Notes: generated by a model from the sequence alone, not told the origin. A stretch of 64,000 nucleotides of DNA from Candidatus Saccharimonadota bacterium (GCA_013289705.1 JABCZM010000003.1:62001-126000), one strand, 5' to 3'; positions 48,597 through 57,397 are shown, counted from the first letter of the stretch. Numbers and translations are program-made.

Positions 48597-49172
48597 CTAT
48601 GGCGTTTGTGCTTGTTCTAGGAGCTGCATGGTTAATTCGAGCGGTAAACCGTAAATACTCTGATATTTGCCTTCAATTTTGTCGACATATGGCTTGAGCA
48701 GCGGGTCATCGATGGCAAAACCACCAGCCCATTTGAAGGGCCTACCCGTTGCCACGAGCTGTTTGATAATATCGTGAGGGATTGGCCGAAAGTAGGCGGC
48801 GGCACTGTCGAAACCTTCGACGCGTTTGCCAGTTTGGGTATTGGTAACCACGACGCCAGTATTGGTTTGGACTGGTTTATTTGGCACATAATCTGCCAAG
48901 TATTGTTCGGCCTGCTCGGCAGATTCGGGTTTTTCGCGCAACTGGCCATCAAAAACCGCCACCGTATCGGCCGTGATGAGCAGCAGCGGCTCGGTAATGC
49001 GTTGCACAAGGGCATCTGCTTTGGCTCGCGCTACGAGCAGCGGTAGTGTTTCTAGATTGTCGTCTCGAATCTGTTTTTCATCGATGTTGGCAGGCACGAC
49101 GGTAAACGTTAGACCAGCGTCTTGGAGGACTTTCTGACGCGCTTCGGACTGCGAACCAAGGATTAGCTTCAC
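48597..49172 (-). CDS. maf: Maf-family nucleotide pyrophosphatase
   Basis: 191 residues. Maf motifs LGSQSEARQKVL (usually SxSPRR), ITADTVAVFDG, REKPESAEQA and KWAGGFAIDD...IEGKYQSIYGLP. It hydrolyses non-canonical or unmodified NTPs to NMP. It overlaps the EEP gene by 4 bases. Confidence 0.88.
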   Translation of the reverse strand: MKLILGSQSEARQKVLQDAGLTFTVVPANIDEKQIRDDNLETLPLLVARAKADALVQRITEPLLLITADTVAVFDGQLREKPESAEQAEQYLADYVPNKPVQTNTGVVVTNTQTGKRVEGFDSAAAYFRPIPHDIIKQLVATGRPFKWAGGFAIDDPLLKPYVDKIEGKYQSIYGLPLELTMQLLEQAQTP

Positions 49173-49954
49173 TGGTTATTGCCTGGCACATCGATGGTGA
49201 ATAGAAGTGGCAAGTGGTCGGATACGTCGACATCCGGACAGGAATGATTGCTCACCTGCATGCCAGGGCTAACAAACGCCATATCGACTACTGCACTGGC
49301 ATAGCCGGGGAATTTTACCAGGTCTTTGCGGCGCAGGTTAAAGGTTGTGGCCAGCTCATCTTTGAAGATGTTGGTGAGGTTTGCTTCGATATTTTTTATG
49401 GTCTGGCCGTTTGGTGTGGCGTTGGTATCACCTGCCAGAATGACGTTTGGCTTGTCTTTGACGGCGTCAACGATGACTTGACTCATTCTGAGCCGTTTTT
49501 CACTGTCATGTTCACCATCTAAGTCCCAAACACCTTGAAAATTAAACAAATTCAGCTCAGTACCAGCCACATCGACGACAATATGCTGCAGATTACGCGG
49601 TGACGTCTCGTAGTTTGGGTAAATGTCGACGTAGTTATCGTTGTATGACTCATTAAAAAATAGCGGTTCGTAACGGTTGGTGATTGGGAATTTGGATAGT
49701 ATGGCGTTTCCCTGTTCGACCTTGCCAAATTCTTCTACATACAAAAGCGTTGGTGCGAAATCACTATCGGTAAATTGAAATAGTCTGGTAAATTCGTCCA
49801 TGGTCCGGAATCGCGGTTCGCGCGCTACGTTGTGATCGTTAAACACCTCTTGCAGCAGCAAGATATCCGGATCTTCAGCCTTCAAAAACTCCAGTGCGTT
49901 GTCCCACAACCTGCCACCGTGCCAAATATTGAGTGAGATAATCTTGATCTTCAT
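49169..49954 (-). CDS. endonuclease/exonuclease/phosphatase-family hydrolase
   Basis: 261 residues. EEP motifs: N in ISLNIWHGG, E in LLLQEVF, GDTNATPNG near 180, and the final SDHLPLLF. Metal-dependent phosphodiesterase or nuclease; the substrate is unknown. It overlaps both neighbours by 4 bases (operon vapB-vapC-eep-maf). Confidence 0.88.
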   Translation of the reverse strand: MKIKIISLNIWHGGRLWDNALEFLKAEDPDILLLQEVFNDHNVAREPRFRTMDEFTRLFQFTDSDFAPTLLYVEEFGKVEQGNAILSKFPITNRYEPLFFNESYNDNYVDIYPNYETSPRNLQHIVVDVAGTELNLFNFQGVWDLDGEHDSEKRLRMSQVIVDAVKDKPNVILAGDTNATPNGQTIKNIEANLTNIFKDELATTFNLRRKDLVKFPGYASAVVDMAFVSPGMQVSNHSCPDVDVSDHLPLLFTIDVPGNNQ

Positions 49955-50376
49955 GCCGGCTCGTTTCGTTTCGATAGATACACTTCAGGAGTCAAAGCCA
50001 CAACAGCACTAGCCGTAAAATCTTTGACATTTCGGGTAATGATTACCGATGCGTTAGCCGCCAAAGCTGCTTGCTCAATAACCGCATCTTCAAAATCAGT
50101 TATCTTACTTTTTTGAGCAGCTTTGAGTACGCTACTGGTAGCTGGAACGGTCTGGAACGTCTGCAATAACCAGTCTAGCTGCCGTGCAATCTCTGGTCTA
50201 GGAACTTTTGCCGCTTCTAGTAAATAGGCAAACGTCGTCACTATGTGTGCGCTAATATACAGATCGTAGCCACCAGACTCAGCAAGTTGCAATATGCGCT
50301 GTGAGGCTAAAAATCCTGAGCGCTCAAGCAGCACATCCATAATAATGTTGAGGTCAATCGCTATATTTTGTGGCAT
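49951..50376 (-). CDS. PIN-domain toxin (VapC-like)
   Basis: 141 residues. Acidic residues D in AIDLNIIMDVLL, E in TFAYLLEAA region, D in KITDFEDAVIEQAA and the end NVKDFTAS. Overlaps the antitoxin gene by 23 bases and the EEP gene by 4. Confidence 0.88.
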   Translation of the reverse strand: MPQNIAIDLNIIMDVLLERSGFLASQRILQLAESGGYDLYISAHIVTTFAYLLEAAKVPRPEIARQLDWLLQTFQTVPATSSVLKAAQKSKITDFEDAVIEQAALAANASVIITRNVKDFTASAVVALTPEVYLSKRNEPA

Positions 50377-50596
50377 ACGCTGATCTTATTGCTGTTTTTG
50401 AATCATCAATGGCGTAGGTTTTGAGTGATCCTGCCATCTGCTCAACACTTGGGACTGGGCGTGCATCGGCGTGCAACTTGCGCTTCATGAGGAACTCCGA
50501 GAACATGCCAGAAACTGATGTACTACTTCTGCGGGCCTGCTGATGAGCAAACTGCACTAGTTCTTCGTCAATACTGAGGGTGAGTTTCGTTTTCAT
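50354..50596 (-). CDS. ribbon-helix-helix antitoxin (DUF6364-like)
   Basis: 80 residues. A ribbon start KTKLTLSIDEELVQFAHQQA and a second helix TSVSGMFSEFLMKRK, then a toxin-binding tail. TAAAAT ends 6 nt before the ATG (leaderless), and palindromic repeats cover the promoter, as expected for autorepression. Confidence 0.82.
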   Translation of the reverse strand: MKTKLTLSIDEELVQFAHQQARRSSTSVSGMFSEFLMKRKLHADARPVPSVEQMAGSLKTYAIDDSKTAIRSAYATKYSD

Positions 50597-50623
50597 ACGT
50601 ATATTTTATCAATGTATACGTAT
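50595..50623 (-). promoter_or_regulatory. tandem ATACGTAT operators at the antitoxin promoter
   Basis: ATACGTAT occurs at 50595-50602 and 50616-50623, exactly two helical turns apart, around the -10 TAAAAT. The upstream copy is within TATACGTATA. Likely bound by the RHH antitoxin. Confidence 0.6.
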
Positions 50624-50649
50624 AAATGCAAATTAACTAATCGAATAAT

Positions 50650-50724
50650 TGGTGCCCCCACCAGGAGTCGAACCTAGAGCTTCTCCTTAGGACGGAGCTA
50701 TTTTATCCATTGAACTATGGGGGC
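50650..50724 (-). tRNA. tRNA-Arg(CCT), CCA encoded
   Basis: Acceptor GCCCCCA/TGGGGGC. The anticodon loop is GTCCTAA with anticodon CCT (AGG codons), and the T-loop is GTTCGACTC. Confidence 0.92.
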
Positions 50725-50779
50725 GCTAGAGTGATTATACTAGAAAAAATGACCGCGAGTTGAGGGGTTTTGCCTTGTG

Positions 50780-50950
50780 GTGCAGTTTGGTTCAAAATCG
50801 AGCACCGAAGCGGAGCGTACATAAAGGTACGTGATAATTTCACGGTGAGTGAAATTATATGCCGAACCCGATTCGTCCATTAACTAAGAAAAGAAGACGA
50901 ACTGGCGTGAATATAGCATCGGAGCGCAGAGTTTGGGCCGAAATGTGCTG
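50780..50950. repeat. second copy of the infC-leader repeat
   Basis: GTGCAGTTTGGTTCAAAATC, then GAGCACCGAAGCG, and at the far end GCATCGGAGCGCAGAGTTTG then AAATGTGCTG match 22957-23046. About 75 extra bases, including a TAATTTCAC/GTGAAATTA hairpin, sit in the middle. It lies just downstream of ndk, within its probable 3' UTR. Confidence 0.65.
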
Positions 50951-50969
50951 CAAAGCAGAGGCCCGACTT

Positions 50970-51434
50970 TTAGCTACGTTCGAAGTCTTCGTAGAGGTGC
51001 ATATATTCTGATTTGTCGTAGTCGAATAATTCAGCCTCAGCAAAGAACAGAGCGACTTCACGCTCGCCGCTCTCTTTTGCGTCCGAAGCATGGATAAGGT
51101 TACGACCAACGCCAATTGCCAAATCGCCCCGAATACTGCCAGGTGCCGCCATGCGAGGATTTGTAGCACCAACGATAGTACGAACGGAATCGATACATTC
51201 AAAACCTTCCCAGGCCATGAGCACCACTGGCGAACTTTTCATGAAGTCTTCAAGCCCGGCGTAGAAGCCCTTTTCGACATGTTCGGCATAATGAGCCCGC
51301 AAAATTGTCTTGTCCAAGGCTGCAAGCTTCATGCCGATTAGTTTAAGACCCTTGCGCTCCAAACGGCCAATAATCTCGCCGACAAGTCCACGTTGCACGG
51401 CATCTGGTTTGGCAATAATGAGTGTTCGTTCCAT
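50970..51434 (-). CDS. ndk: nucleoside diphosphate kinase
   Basis: 154 residues. The N-terminus is TLIIAKPDAVQRGLVGEI and the catalytic His is H115 in NLIHASDA. The core is complete and the C-terminus slightly longer than usual. It balances NTP pools by phosphate transfer. Shine-Dalgarno AAGGA; promoter TTGGTT-18-TACAAT near 51461-51490. Confidence 0.96.
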   Translation of the reverse strand: MERTLIIAKPDAVQRGLVGEIIGRLERKGLKLIGMKLAALDKTILRAHYAEHVEKGFYAGLEDFMKSSPVVLMAWEGFECIDSVRTIVGATNPRMAAPGSIRGDLAIGVGRNLIHASDAKESGEREVALFFAEAELFDYDKSEYMHLYEDFERS

Positions 51435-51505
51435 ATTTTTCCTTGTTTATATATCCGTAATTGTAACAGATTGGAAGCCTGGTAACCAAACGGTCACATG
51501 TAAGT

Positions 51506-51610
51506 AAGAACCATGCAGCTTCCGTTTCTCCAGGCGGATTCCAGACTATGCTTTTACAAGCATGTCTTTGCCTAGGTTCAGCCTTGCGAAACGGAAGCTG
51601 CATGGTTCTT
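51506..51610. repeat. 23-bp perfect inverted repeat with structured 59-nt loop
   Basis: The arm at 51506-51528 starts AAGAACCATGCAGC; its exact reverse complement is at 51588-51610. The loop contains ATGCTT/AAGCAT and CCAGGC/GCCTAGG stems. It lies between the divergent promoters of ndk and the Xer recombinase. It could be a recombination site, a small mobile element or a cruciform; I cannot tell. Confidence 0.75.
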
Positions 51611-51647
51611 GGACACTGGTTTGTTTGAATGTCGTACAATGAAACAT

Positions 51648-52562
51648 ATGCGTTTTGCTAAAGCTAAGACTGATTTTTTGGAATATTTGGAGATTGAGCA
51701 AAATCGTTCGCAGAAGACCATTGCCAACTATGACCATTATCTGACCCGCTTGCTCGACTTTGCGGGCGACATACATATTAGCGACATTGATGCTGAGATG
51801 ATTCGCAAGTGGCGATTATGGCTTAACCGGCTTGGCACAAATGTAAGCGACGAGCTGGGTAAAACGACGCAAAATTATCACCTGATTGCCCTGCGCAGTT
51901 TTTTGAAATTTTGTGCCAAGCGAGATATCCCAGCACTGCCCGCAGACAAGATTGAACTAGCAAAAACGGTGCGCAAACAAGTTACGTTTTTAAACGAAGA
52001 AGAATTGAATAATTTATTTGCTCAACCAGAAATTACCTCTGTTGCAGGCTTACGTGACCGAGCAATTCTGGAGTTACTTTTTAGTTCTGGGCTGCGTGTG
52101 AGTGAGCTTGTGGGGCTCGATCGGGACCATGTAAACTTAAAGCGTCGAGAGTTTATGGTGCGTGGTAAAGGCCAGAAAGATCGACCTATTTTTATTAGCC
52201 AGCAGGCGGCATATTGGATTCAACAATACCTGGATAAACGGACTGATACCACTCGCCCGCTCTTTATGCGTTATAGCGGTACAAAGAAAGTAGATTTGAC
52301 TGGTAACTTCCACCGCCTGACCGTTCGAAGCGTGCAGCGGCTGGTGGCGCACTATGCGCTCATGGCGGGCATTACAAAGCACGTATCGCCACACACACTG
52401 CGGCATTCGTTTGCTACCGACCTACTTATGAACGGTGCGGACTTACGTTCGGTTCAGGCAATGTTGGGGCATAGCAATATTGCTACGACGCAAATCTATA
52501 CACATGTGACTGATCCACATTTAAAAGCAGTGCACGAAAAGTTTCACGATACACATCAATAA
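51648..52562 (+). CDS. tyrosine recombinase XerC/XerD family
   Basis: 304 residues. The N-terminal core-binding SAM-like domain (FLEYLEIEQNRSQKTIANY) precedes the catalytic domain with R150, K174, H249, R252, H275 and Y284, the complete set. Start 51648 lies 7 nt after TACAAT (leaderless); earlier ATGs overlap the -10. The length is typical of chromosome-dimer resolvases. The adjacent inverted repeat may be its target (inference). Confidence 0.92.
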   Translation: MRFAKAKTDFLEYLEIEQNRSQKTIANYDHYLTRLLDFAGDIHISDIDAEMIRKWRLWLNRLGTNVSDELGKTTQNYHLIALRSFLKFCAKRDIPALPADKIELAKTVRKQVTFLNEEELNNLFAQPEITSVAGLRDRAILELLFSSGLRVSELVGLDRDHVNLKRREFMVRGKGQKDRPIFISQQAAYWIQQYLDKRTDTTRPLFMRYSGTKKVDLTGNFHRLTVRSVQRLVAHYALMAGITKHVSPHTLRHSFATDLLMNGADLRSVQAMLGHSNIATTQIYTHVTDPHLKAVHEKFHDTHQ

Positions 52563-52590
52563 GTAGTGGCAAAACCCGCGAAAATTCTTG

Positions 52591-53670
52591 TTAAGGTGCT
52601 GAGCAAAGTTCGGCGGGAATATTCGTGTCGTTTCCGTCATTTGCGTTATGTCCAGAACCCAGTGTCGTAAAGCGCTTACAGATACCATCTGTGCTTTGCA
52701 CTGCATCGGTTGGGACTTCGCCACCGCCACCGAGTGGTACGCGGACCTGAATACGCTTTAGGACGTCTTGTGCCTTGCCGGTCACATCGATCAAGGCCTG
52801 CGAGCCACTAAACGTGCTACCGCTAATGGTGACGTCCGCCGGCCAGTACACTGAGGTCAGTCGAGCGTAAGAATTTGTGCCGGGAGGTGTACCACTCGTG
52901 CCAGCAGGTACCCCGCTCAACTTAACGGTGCATGTGCCCGTTGTTGCGCTAGTATTCGGCGTGCAACCCGCACCAATAACAAGTCCTGGAGTTGCAGCAC
53001 TCGGTGAGAATGACACTCTGGGAATACCCGTGTTGTTAGTAGGCTGGAAGTAAAATGACTCAGTGCCATTTGCCATTACATCCGGATCACCAGGCGATGC
53101 TCCATTGTAAACGTCAAGCCGGACAAGTGCGTATGGACAGCCGCTAGTGGGATCAGTATAGGTACCGCTCGGCGTAAACGTACCAACACCGGCAGACGGG
53201 ACGCAAGTATTTGCCCCAGCACCCTTTGCATTCCAGCTAATAACAAGATCCGAAGCATCGGTCATGTTTATTACAGTTGTTTTAGAAATACCAGGGGCGA
53301 CCGACAGCTTAATGCTTGGCACAGCCTCGGTAACAAGCGCGCACGTGTAGCTAACATTACCCACTAGACCAGTTGTCATGGAGTTGTCGCCTGTAAATTG
53401 ATCACACTTTGTGGCATCAGCCGGGGCGAAATGAGCAGCAGGATCCTTCAACTTAGCTATAACGTCATTCACGCCTGTTTCGGCCGCATAGTAGGCTTGG
53501 CTGCTCAGTTGGCGATCAAGTGTTTCGGTTTGGTTACGTCGGGTAACCTCTGAAAAGCCTAGGACAATTAAGCTAATTACGATGATCATTATCATCGTAA
53601 CAATGATAGATACCAAGCCAGTCTGATTGAGCCTGTCGAGACGGTGTTGTGGGCTTATGTTATTACTCAT
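52591..53670 (-). CDS. PilX-like pilus-associated protein
   Basis: 359 residues. A short N-terminus then one membrane helix (GLVSIIVTMIMIIVISLIVLGF) and SQAYYAAETGVNDVIAKL, as in PilX/GspK-like minor pilus proteins. The C-terminal ~280 residues are a Thr/Gly/Pro-rich, Cys-containing extracellular part. Shine-Dalgarno AGGAG. Last gene of the pilus cluster. Confidence 0.75.
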   Translation of the reverse strand: MSNNISPQHRLDRLNQTGLVSIIVTMIMIIVISLIVLGFSEVTRRNQTETLDRQLSSQAYYAAETGVNDVIAKLKDPAAHFAPADATKCDQFTGDNSMTTGLVGNVSYTCALVTEAVPSIKLSVAPGISKTTVINMTDASDLVISWNAKGAGANTCVPSAGVGTFTPSGTYTDPTSGCPYALVRLDVYNGASPGDPDVMANGTESFYFQPTNNTGIPRVSFSPSAATPGLVIGAGCTPNTSATTGTCTVKLSGVPAGTSGTPPGTNSYARLTSVYWPADVTISGSTFSGSQALIDVTGKAQDVLKRIQVRVPLGGGGEVPTDAVQSTDGICKRFTTLGSGHNANDGNDTNIPAELCSAP

Positions 53671-53694
53671 GCTTACTCCTACTATTGTACCCTT

Positions 53695-54420
53695 TTACGA
53701 CCCGATGTCTACGCGTACTTCTACCGTTGTTTGTAGTTCCGAAACGGCGCAGAATTGTGAACCGGCTTGGCTCTTGCAATGAACTTGTGCGGTTGGGCTG
53801 GCAAGCTGAGCATCGGTAACAGTACTTTGTCCGGGAGCACAGCTACCAGCACTGGTAGAGGACAGCGAGCCATCACAGAGCAAGTCGTTATCGCCATATG
53901 CTACTTCGATAGTGACCGTGTACAGGTCGGTCGTACCTATACGCAGCACGTTGAACTTAGTTAGGCGCATATTGGCCTGCAACATCTCTGTGCCGCCAGT
54001 CTTTGTCTGAGTAGCTGCACTGGAGCAACTAACGCCTGGCTCACTATACAAACCGAAATCCGCTGGTGCACCTGAATTGTGGAGTTCGTTGCCACGCGAA
54101 TAGACAAACAACTGACTGCCTAGACAGATGTAGCCGGGCGTACCGCCCCAAGACGCAAGAACAGTAGGAGTACTTGTCATAGTACCCGGAGCTGGTAATG
54201 CACCACCAAACTGAATTGCCTGGGTAACACTATCCATAATGCTACGTGCAGCGTTCTGAGTGGTTGAGCTATTGATGCCACGATAGTAATCGTTCGTAAA
54301 GTGAAGCACGCCGGCCGATATAACAATCAAGATTGTTGAGAAAACCATAGTGGCTATCATCAATTCAATAATGGTAAATCCAGCTTGTACACTTCGATGA
54401 AGTTTATGAAATACACTCAT
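53695..54420 (-). CDS. minor prepilin (PilW/PulJ-like)
   Basis: 241 residues. Type III signal AG-FTIIELMIATMVFSTILIV with processing after the Gly; long C-terminal domain with several Cys. TGATG overlap with the previous gene. Substrate of the prepilin peptidase at 55880. Confidence 0.82.
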   Translation of the reverse strand: MSVFHKLHRSVQAGFTIIELMIATMVFSTILIVISAGVLHFTNDYYRGINSSTTQNAARSIMDSVTQAIQFGGALPAPGTMTSTPTVLASWGGTPGYICLGSQLFVYSRGNELHNSGAPADFGLYSEPGVSCSSAATQTKTGGTEMLQANMRLTKFNVLRIGTTDLYTVTIEVAYGDNDLLCDGSLSSTSAGSCAPGQSTVTDAQLASPTAQVHCKSQAGSQFCAVSELQTTVEVRVDIGS

Positions 54421-54884
54421 CACTGCTGAGGCCTATAATAAAGTTGCACGTCTGCCTTGGATGATGAGCTCAGAAGGCTGGTCCAGGTGACATCAATCGT
54501 ATACGTGTGAGTAGTGGGATCTGGTGGTGAAATCTTTAGCGTATATTGTGGCTGTTGTGCCGGACCGTTAGCCGGCTGACCATTACTGAGCACAATACAC
54601 GGCGAGTTAGGGGCGGCAATACGGGCAGGAGCGCCAGGTGTTGGAGTACTGTTAGGATTAAAACAGTTGAATCCGCTAATTGCAGCACTGTTATCGCGCA
54701 GAAACTCCACCTGTGTCTGGGCTAATTTTAACGCTTGGCCATGCTCCTGGGAATCTTGCTGAGCGCTCACATCATGGTTACTCGATGCGTATGCGCCAGC
54801 CAATACTAAGCTGACAACAGCAATCGCAATTAAAACCTCAACAATGGTATCGCCCGCTTGGCGGCGTATGTGTTTAATCCTCAT
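54420..54884 (-). CDS. minor prepilin (PilV-like)
   Basis: About 154 residues. Prepilin signal RRQAG-DTIVEVLIAIAVVSLV, with Asp in place of the usual Phe after the cut and Glu at +5. Two Cys in the head domain. Start 54884 is chosen with AAAGGA upstream; ATG 54896 is an alternative. Overlaps both neighbours. Confidence 0.78.
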   Translation of the reverse strand: MRIKHIRRQAGDTIVEVLIAIAVVSLVLAGAYASSNHDVSAQQDSQEHGQALKLAQTQVEFLRDNSAAISGFNCFNPNSTPTPGAPARIAAPNSPCIVLSNGQPANGPAQQPQYTLKISPPDPTTHTYTIDVTWTSLLSSSSKADVQLYYRPQQ

Positions 54885-55764
54885 GACATGGCCCATCCTT
54901 TATTTGCAGGGCGACCGAAAGCTGCTGGCCGTTGCCGCCAATTGTTATTACGCCGGATTGATTGGTGCTACCGCTGTTAAAACAAAGCGTAACATTGTTT
55001 AAAGAAACCAGGTTAGCAGCGCCAAGCCTATCAACCACGTCGGCACCACTGACGTTCGCCCAGCTACCGGTAAACCTATACAGGCCCAGCTGCTGAGAAC
55101 CGGACTGGAGATTGCCCCCTCCATCGTATGATGCAAGGTTTGTTACAAATCCCACCATCATGGTGCTTGAACCGAGAACGTGAGAGATCGTAGGAGTAGG
55201 AGTCGTTGGAGTAGGATTGTCTAAAGAGGTTGCCGATTTGTAGGTCAGCTGGTTTTTAAATGGATACGGTGTCGACTCATCGAGTGCGCTAGAGTTTACG
55301 CCGGTACCAGGGGTGCCAGGAGCAAGCGGTGCGAAGTGGAAAGTCGTAGCAGTTGGTGATGTTTGCTCCTGACCGGCGACAAGTCGATTTGCCGCTAACG
55401 GGTAGGCGGTAAAATCATTGAGTGTCGTGCCGCTACTAGGACCAAATCGAAGAGCCTTACCAATAAAAATACAGTCGCCATTCTGCCCCTGCTGACCAGA
55501 ACCTCCATTTGCAATACTTGGATACGTCGCGCCAGCGGTACAGGTAAAATTACCGCTAGGAAAGTAGCCGCTGCTTGTTTCATTGATAATCTGTTGCAAC
55601 TGCTGCTGCACATTGTTAATGGCAACCATAAATTCGGTCTTATTCTGGCGACCACTTACTAGCACTAACGCACTAACTGCCAATAGCGCACTCACCGATA
55701 GTACGATTAGCACCTCGACAATGGTAAAACCACCGCTTAAAGACCGATTGCCACCCTTTTTCAT
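54874..55764 (-). CDS. prepilin-like protein, 296 residues
   Basis: Prepilin signal SGG-FTIVEVLIVLSVSALLAVSAL. Large head domain rich in Gly, Ser, Thr and Asn with four Cys. Probably a minor pilin at the fibre tip. TATAGC lies 8 nt before the ATG, so it may have its own start. Confidence 0.78.
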   Translation of the reverse strand: MKKGGNRSLSGGFTIVEVLIVLSVSALLAVSALVLVSGRQNKTEFMVAINNVQQQLQQIINETSSGYFPSGNFTCTAGATYPSIANGGSGQQGQNGDCIFIGKALRFGPSSGTTLNDFTAYPLAANRLVAGQEQTSPTATTFHFAPLAPGTPGTGVNSSALDESTPYPFKNQLTYKSATSLDNPTPTTPTPTISHVLGSSTMMVGFVTNLASYDGGGNLQSGSQQLGLYRFTGSWANVSGADVVDRLGAANLVSLNNVTLCFNSGSTNQSGVITIGGNGQQLSVALQIKDGPCHED

Positions 55765-55879
55765 GAGTTTTTGCTATATCGCGGAGACTTTCCTTTACGG
55801 CTTCGCATACAGTGCTCCTTATTCAGTCGAATTATACCATAAGCGAATTGCAAGTTGCGAGCACGAAAAATAGCAGAAT

Positions 55880-56716
55880 TTAGCCCAGGAGTGTCCGCGT
55901 ATACCAATCAATCATACTCGATCCAAACAGCACCGCAATAAGCGTTGCGATGAGTAAAAATGGGCCGAATGGTACCCGTAGTTTGAGCCCTTTGCGAGCC
56001 TTGAACGACAGCGGCACACCAACGATTGTTCCTACCAGCGATGCAAAGAACAGAAGCAGTAACGCCTTGAGTGGCGTGCCAGCCAGCAAACCGAGCACAA
56101 CCGCAAGCTTGACATCACCGCCGCCTATCCAACTACCCCCAGAAACTTGAAATAACAGATAGAACAAGCCGCTAATGACAAACGCACCGAGCACCGAATT
56201 TACAAAAACCATCGGGCTATGACCCATATCAGCAACAACGCCAGCCTCGATGAACGCAATAACAATAAGCGGATACACTATACGGTTTGGCAGTAGCAGC
56301 CAGCGAAGGTCGTAGACCGCGAGCGCCATAAATGCCACTACAAAGAACAACCAGAAGCCAAACTGCACCAGACCAGCCCCGTGCAGCGCCAAGGGCCAAT
56401 ACAGATACGAACCAGCAAAGACAAGCGCAGTCACAAGCTCTACCAGTGGGTACTGCCAGCTAATGAGCTTCTTGCAGTAGCGACACTTGCCTCCTAGACC
56501 AATCCAACTCAACAGTGGCACTAGATCCTTGGCCGCTAGTTCGTGATGGCAATTTGGGCACATTGAGCGACCATGCATAATCGACAGCTTATTAAGCTGC
56601 TTTTTGTCTGGGTGCTTCTTTGCCAATAATGTTTCTTGCTCATGCAATCGCCACACAAACGCATTCACAAAACTCCCTAAAATTAGACCAAATATGGCGA
56701 GTATCACGATAATCAT
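55880..56716 (-). CDS. pilD: prepilin peptidase PilD
   Basis: 278 residues. N-terminal methyltransferase-type segment with CPNC and CRYC zinc pairs. Catalytic Asp in YDLRWLLLPNRIVYPL and in GGGDVKLAVVLGLLAG; about seven membrane helices. It cleaves the leader of all prepilins here and may methylate the new N-terminus. TATCAT lies 7 nt before the ATG. Its first 71 bp plus upstream DNA are duplicated 840 bp away (57486-57572). Confidence 0.93.
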   Translation of the reverse strand: MIIVILAIFGLILGSFVNAFVWRLHEQETLLAKKHPDKKQLNKLSIMHGRSMCPNCHHELAAKDLVPLLSWIGLGGKCRYCKKLISWQYPLVELVTALVFAGSYLYWPLALHGAGLVQFGFWLFFVVAFMALAVYDLRWLLLPNRIVYPLIVIAFIEAGVVADMGHSPMVFVNSVLGAFVISGLFYLLFQVSGGSWIGGGDVKLAVVLGLLAGTPLKALLLLFFASLVGTIVGVPLSFKARKGLKLRVPFGPFLLIATLIAVLFGSSMIDWYTRTLLG

Positions 56717-56732
56717 TACCGTTATGATAGCA
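56646..56732. repeat. direct repeat, copy next to intact pilD
   Basis: 87 bp covering the pilD start and promoter; matches 57486-57572 with three mismatches (71 bp identical, 56655-56725). The two copies are offset by exactly 840 bp and flank a VapBC module. Confidence 0.9.
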
Positions 56733-56747
56733 CAGCTGAGGTTGCTA

Positions 56748-57149
56748 CTAGATAGCTTCGGTTAAAAGACGGACACGCAAACCAGCCACACGTGCCTTGG
56801 CCAACACATGGTCATTTGTCCAAAATTCTTGAGCGCCAGCTAAAACTGCCGTTGCCAGATGCAATTCATCATAAGCCTTTATGTTTGCATCCTTCGCAGC
56901 CGATAGACTGGCAGCCTCTAGAGCTATAAGTTTATCCACTGGCAAGAAGCGCATGTTATTAATCGAATCGAGCGCTTCAAGTGCCAAAGCAGACGGTTTT
57001 CGCATAAGTTCGGTGTATACCAGTACCGATGCTACGCCCTGGTAGTCGCCGCCGCTGATAGTTTCGAGTAATGCACGGGCAGCGGCACAAAACTCACTCC
57101 GGCCGTCTAACGCATAGATAAATATATTCGTATCGAGCGCCCGTATCAT
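56748..57149 (-). CDS. VapC-type PIN-domain toxin
   Basis: 133 residues. D5 in RALDTNIFIYAL, E in VYTELMRKP, D in KAYDELHLATA and the end FWTNDHVLAKA. Overlaps its antitoxin by 4 bases. Carried on the cassette inside the pilus locus. Confidence 0.92.
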   Translation of the reverse strand: MIRALDTNIFIYALDGRSEFCAAARALLETISGGDYQGVASVLVYTELMRKPSALALEALDSINNMRFLPVDKLIALEAASLSAAKDANIKAYDELHLATAVLAGAQEFWTNDHVLAKARVAGLRVRLLTEAI

Positions 57150-57397
57150 ACACCTGGAGCCTTTTGATCACGATCACGCCAAGCTCGAATTTCCTTGGCG
57201 GGATCTTCACCGCCCCAGAAGCCATCCAATTTACCATAGTAGTCCTGAAATGATTTCTGCTTTTCAAGAACTATCTGGCTTTTACGTGATTCTATAACTC
57301 TCAAACGGTCACCCTGTTTCACGCCGAGACTCTTACGCATCGCACTAGGCAGCGTAATCTGCCCCTTGCTAGAGATAGTCATAGATACTTCTTTCAT
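57146..57397 (-). CDS. VapB-type antitoxin, AbrB fold
   Basis: 83 residues. KEVSMTISSKGQITLPSAMRKSLGVKQGDRLRV is the AbrB motif; the tail (FQDYYGKLDGFWGGEDPAKEIRAWR) binds the toxin. Leaderless-type promoter TTGACA-16-TATACT, 6 nt before the ATG. Confidence 0.93.
   Translation of the reverse strand: MKEVSMTISSKGQITLPSAMRKSLGVKQGDRLRVIESRKSQIVLEKQKSFQDYYGKLDGFWGGEDPAKEIRAWRDRDQKAPGV

Noticed and set aside
51648-52562. Prophage or integrative element
   Set aside because: Only a single Xer-type recombinase is present; no phage structural, relaxase or replication genes are nearby.
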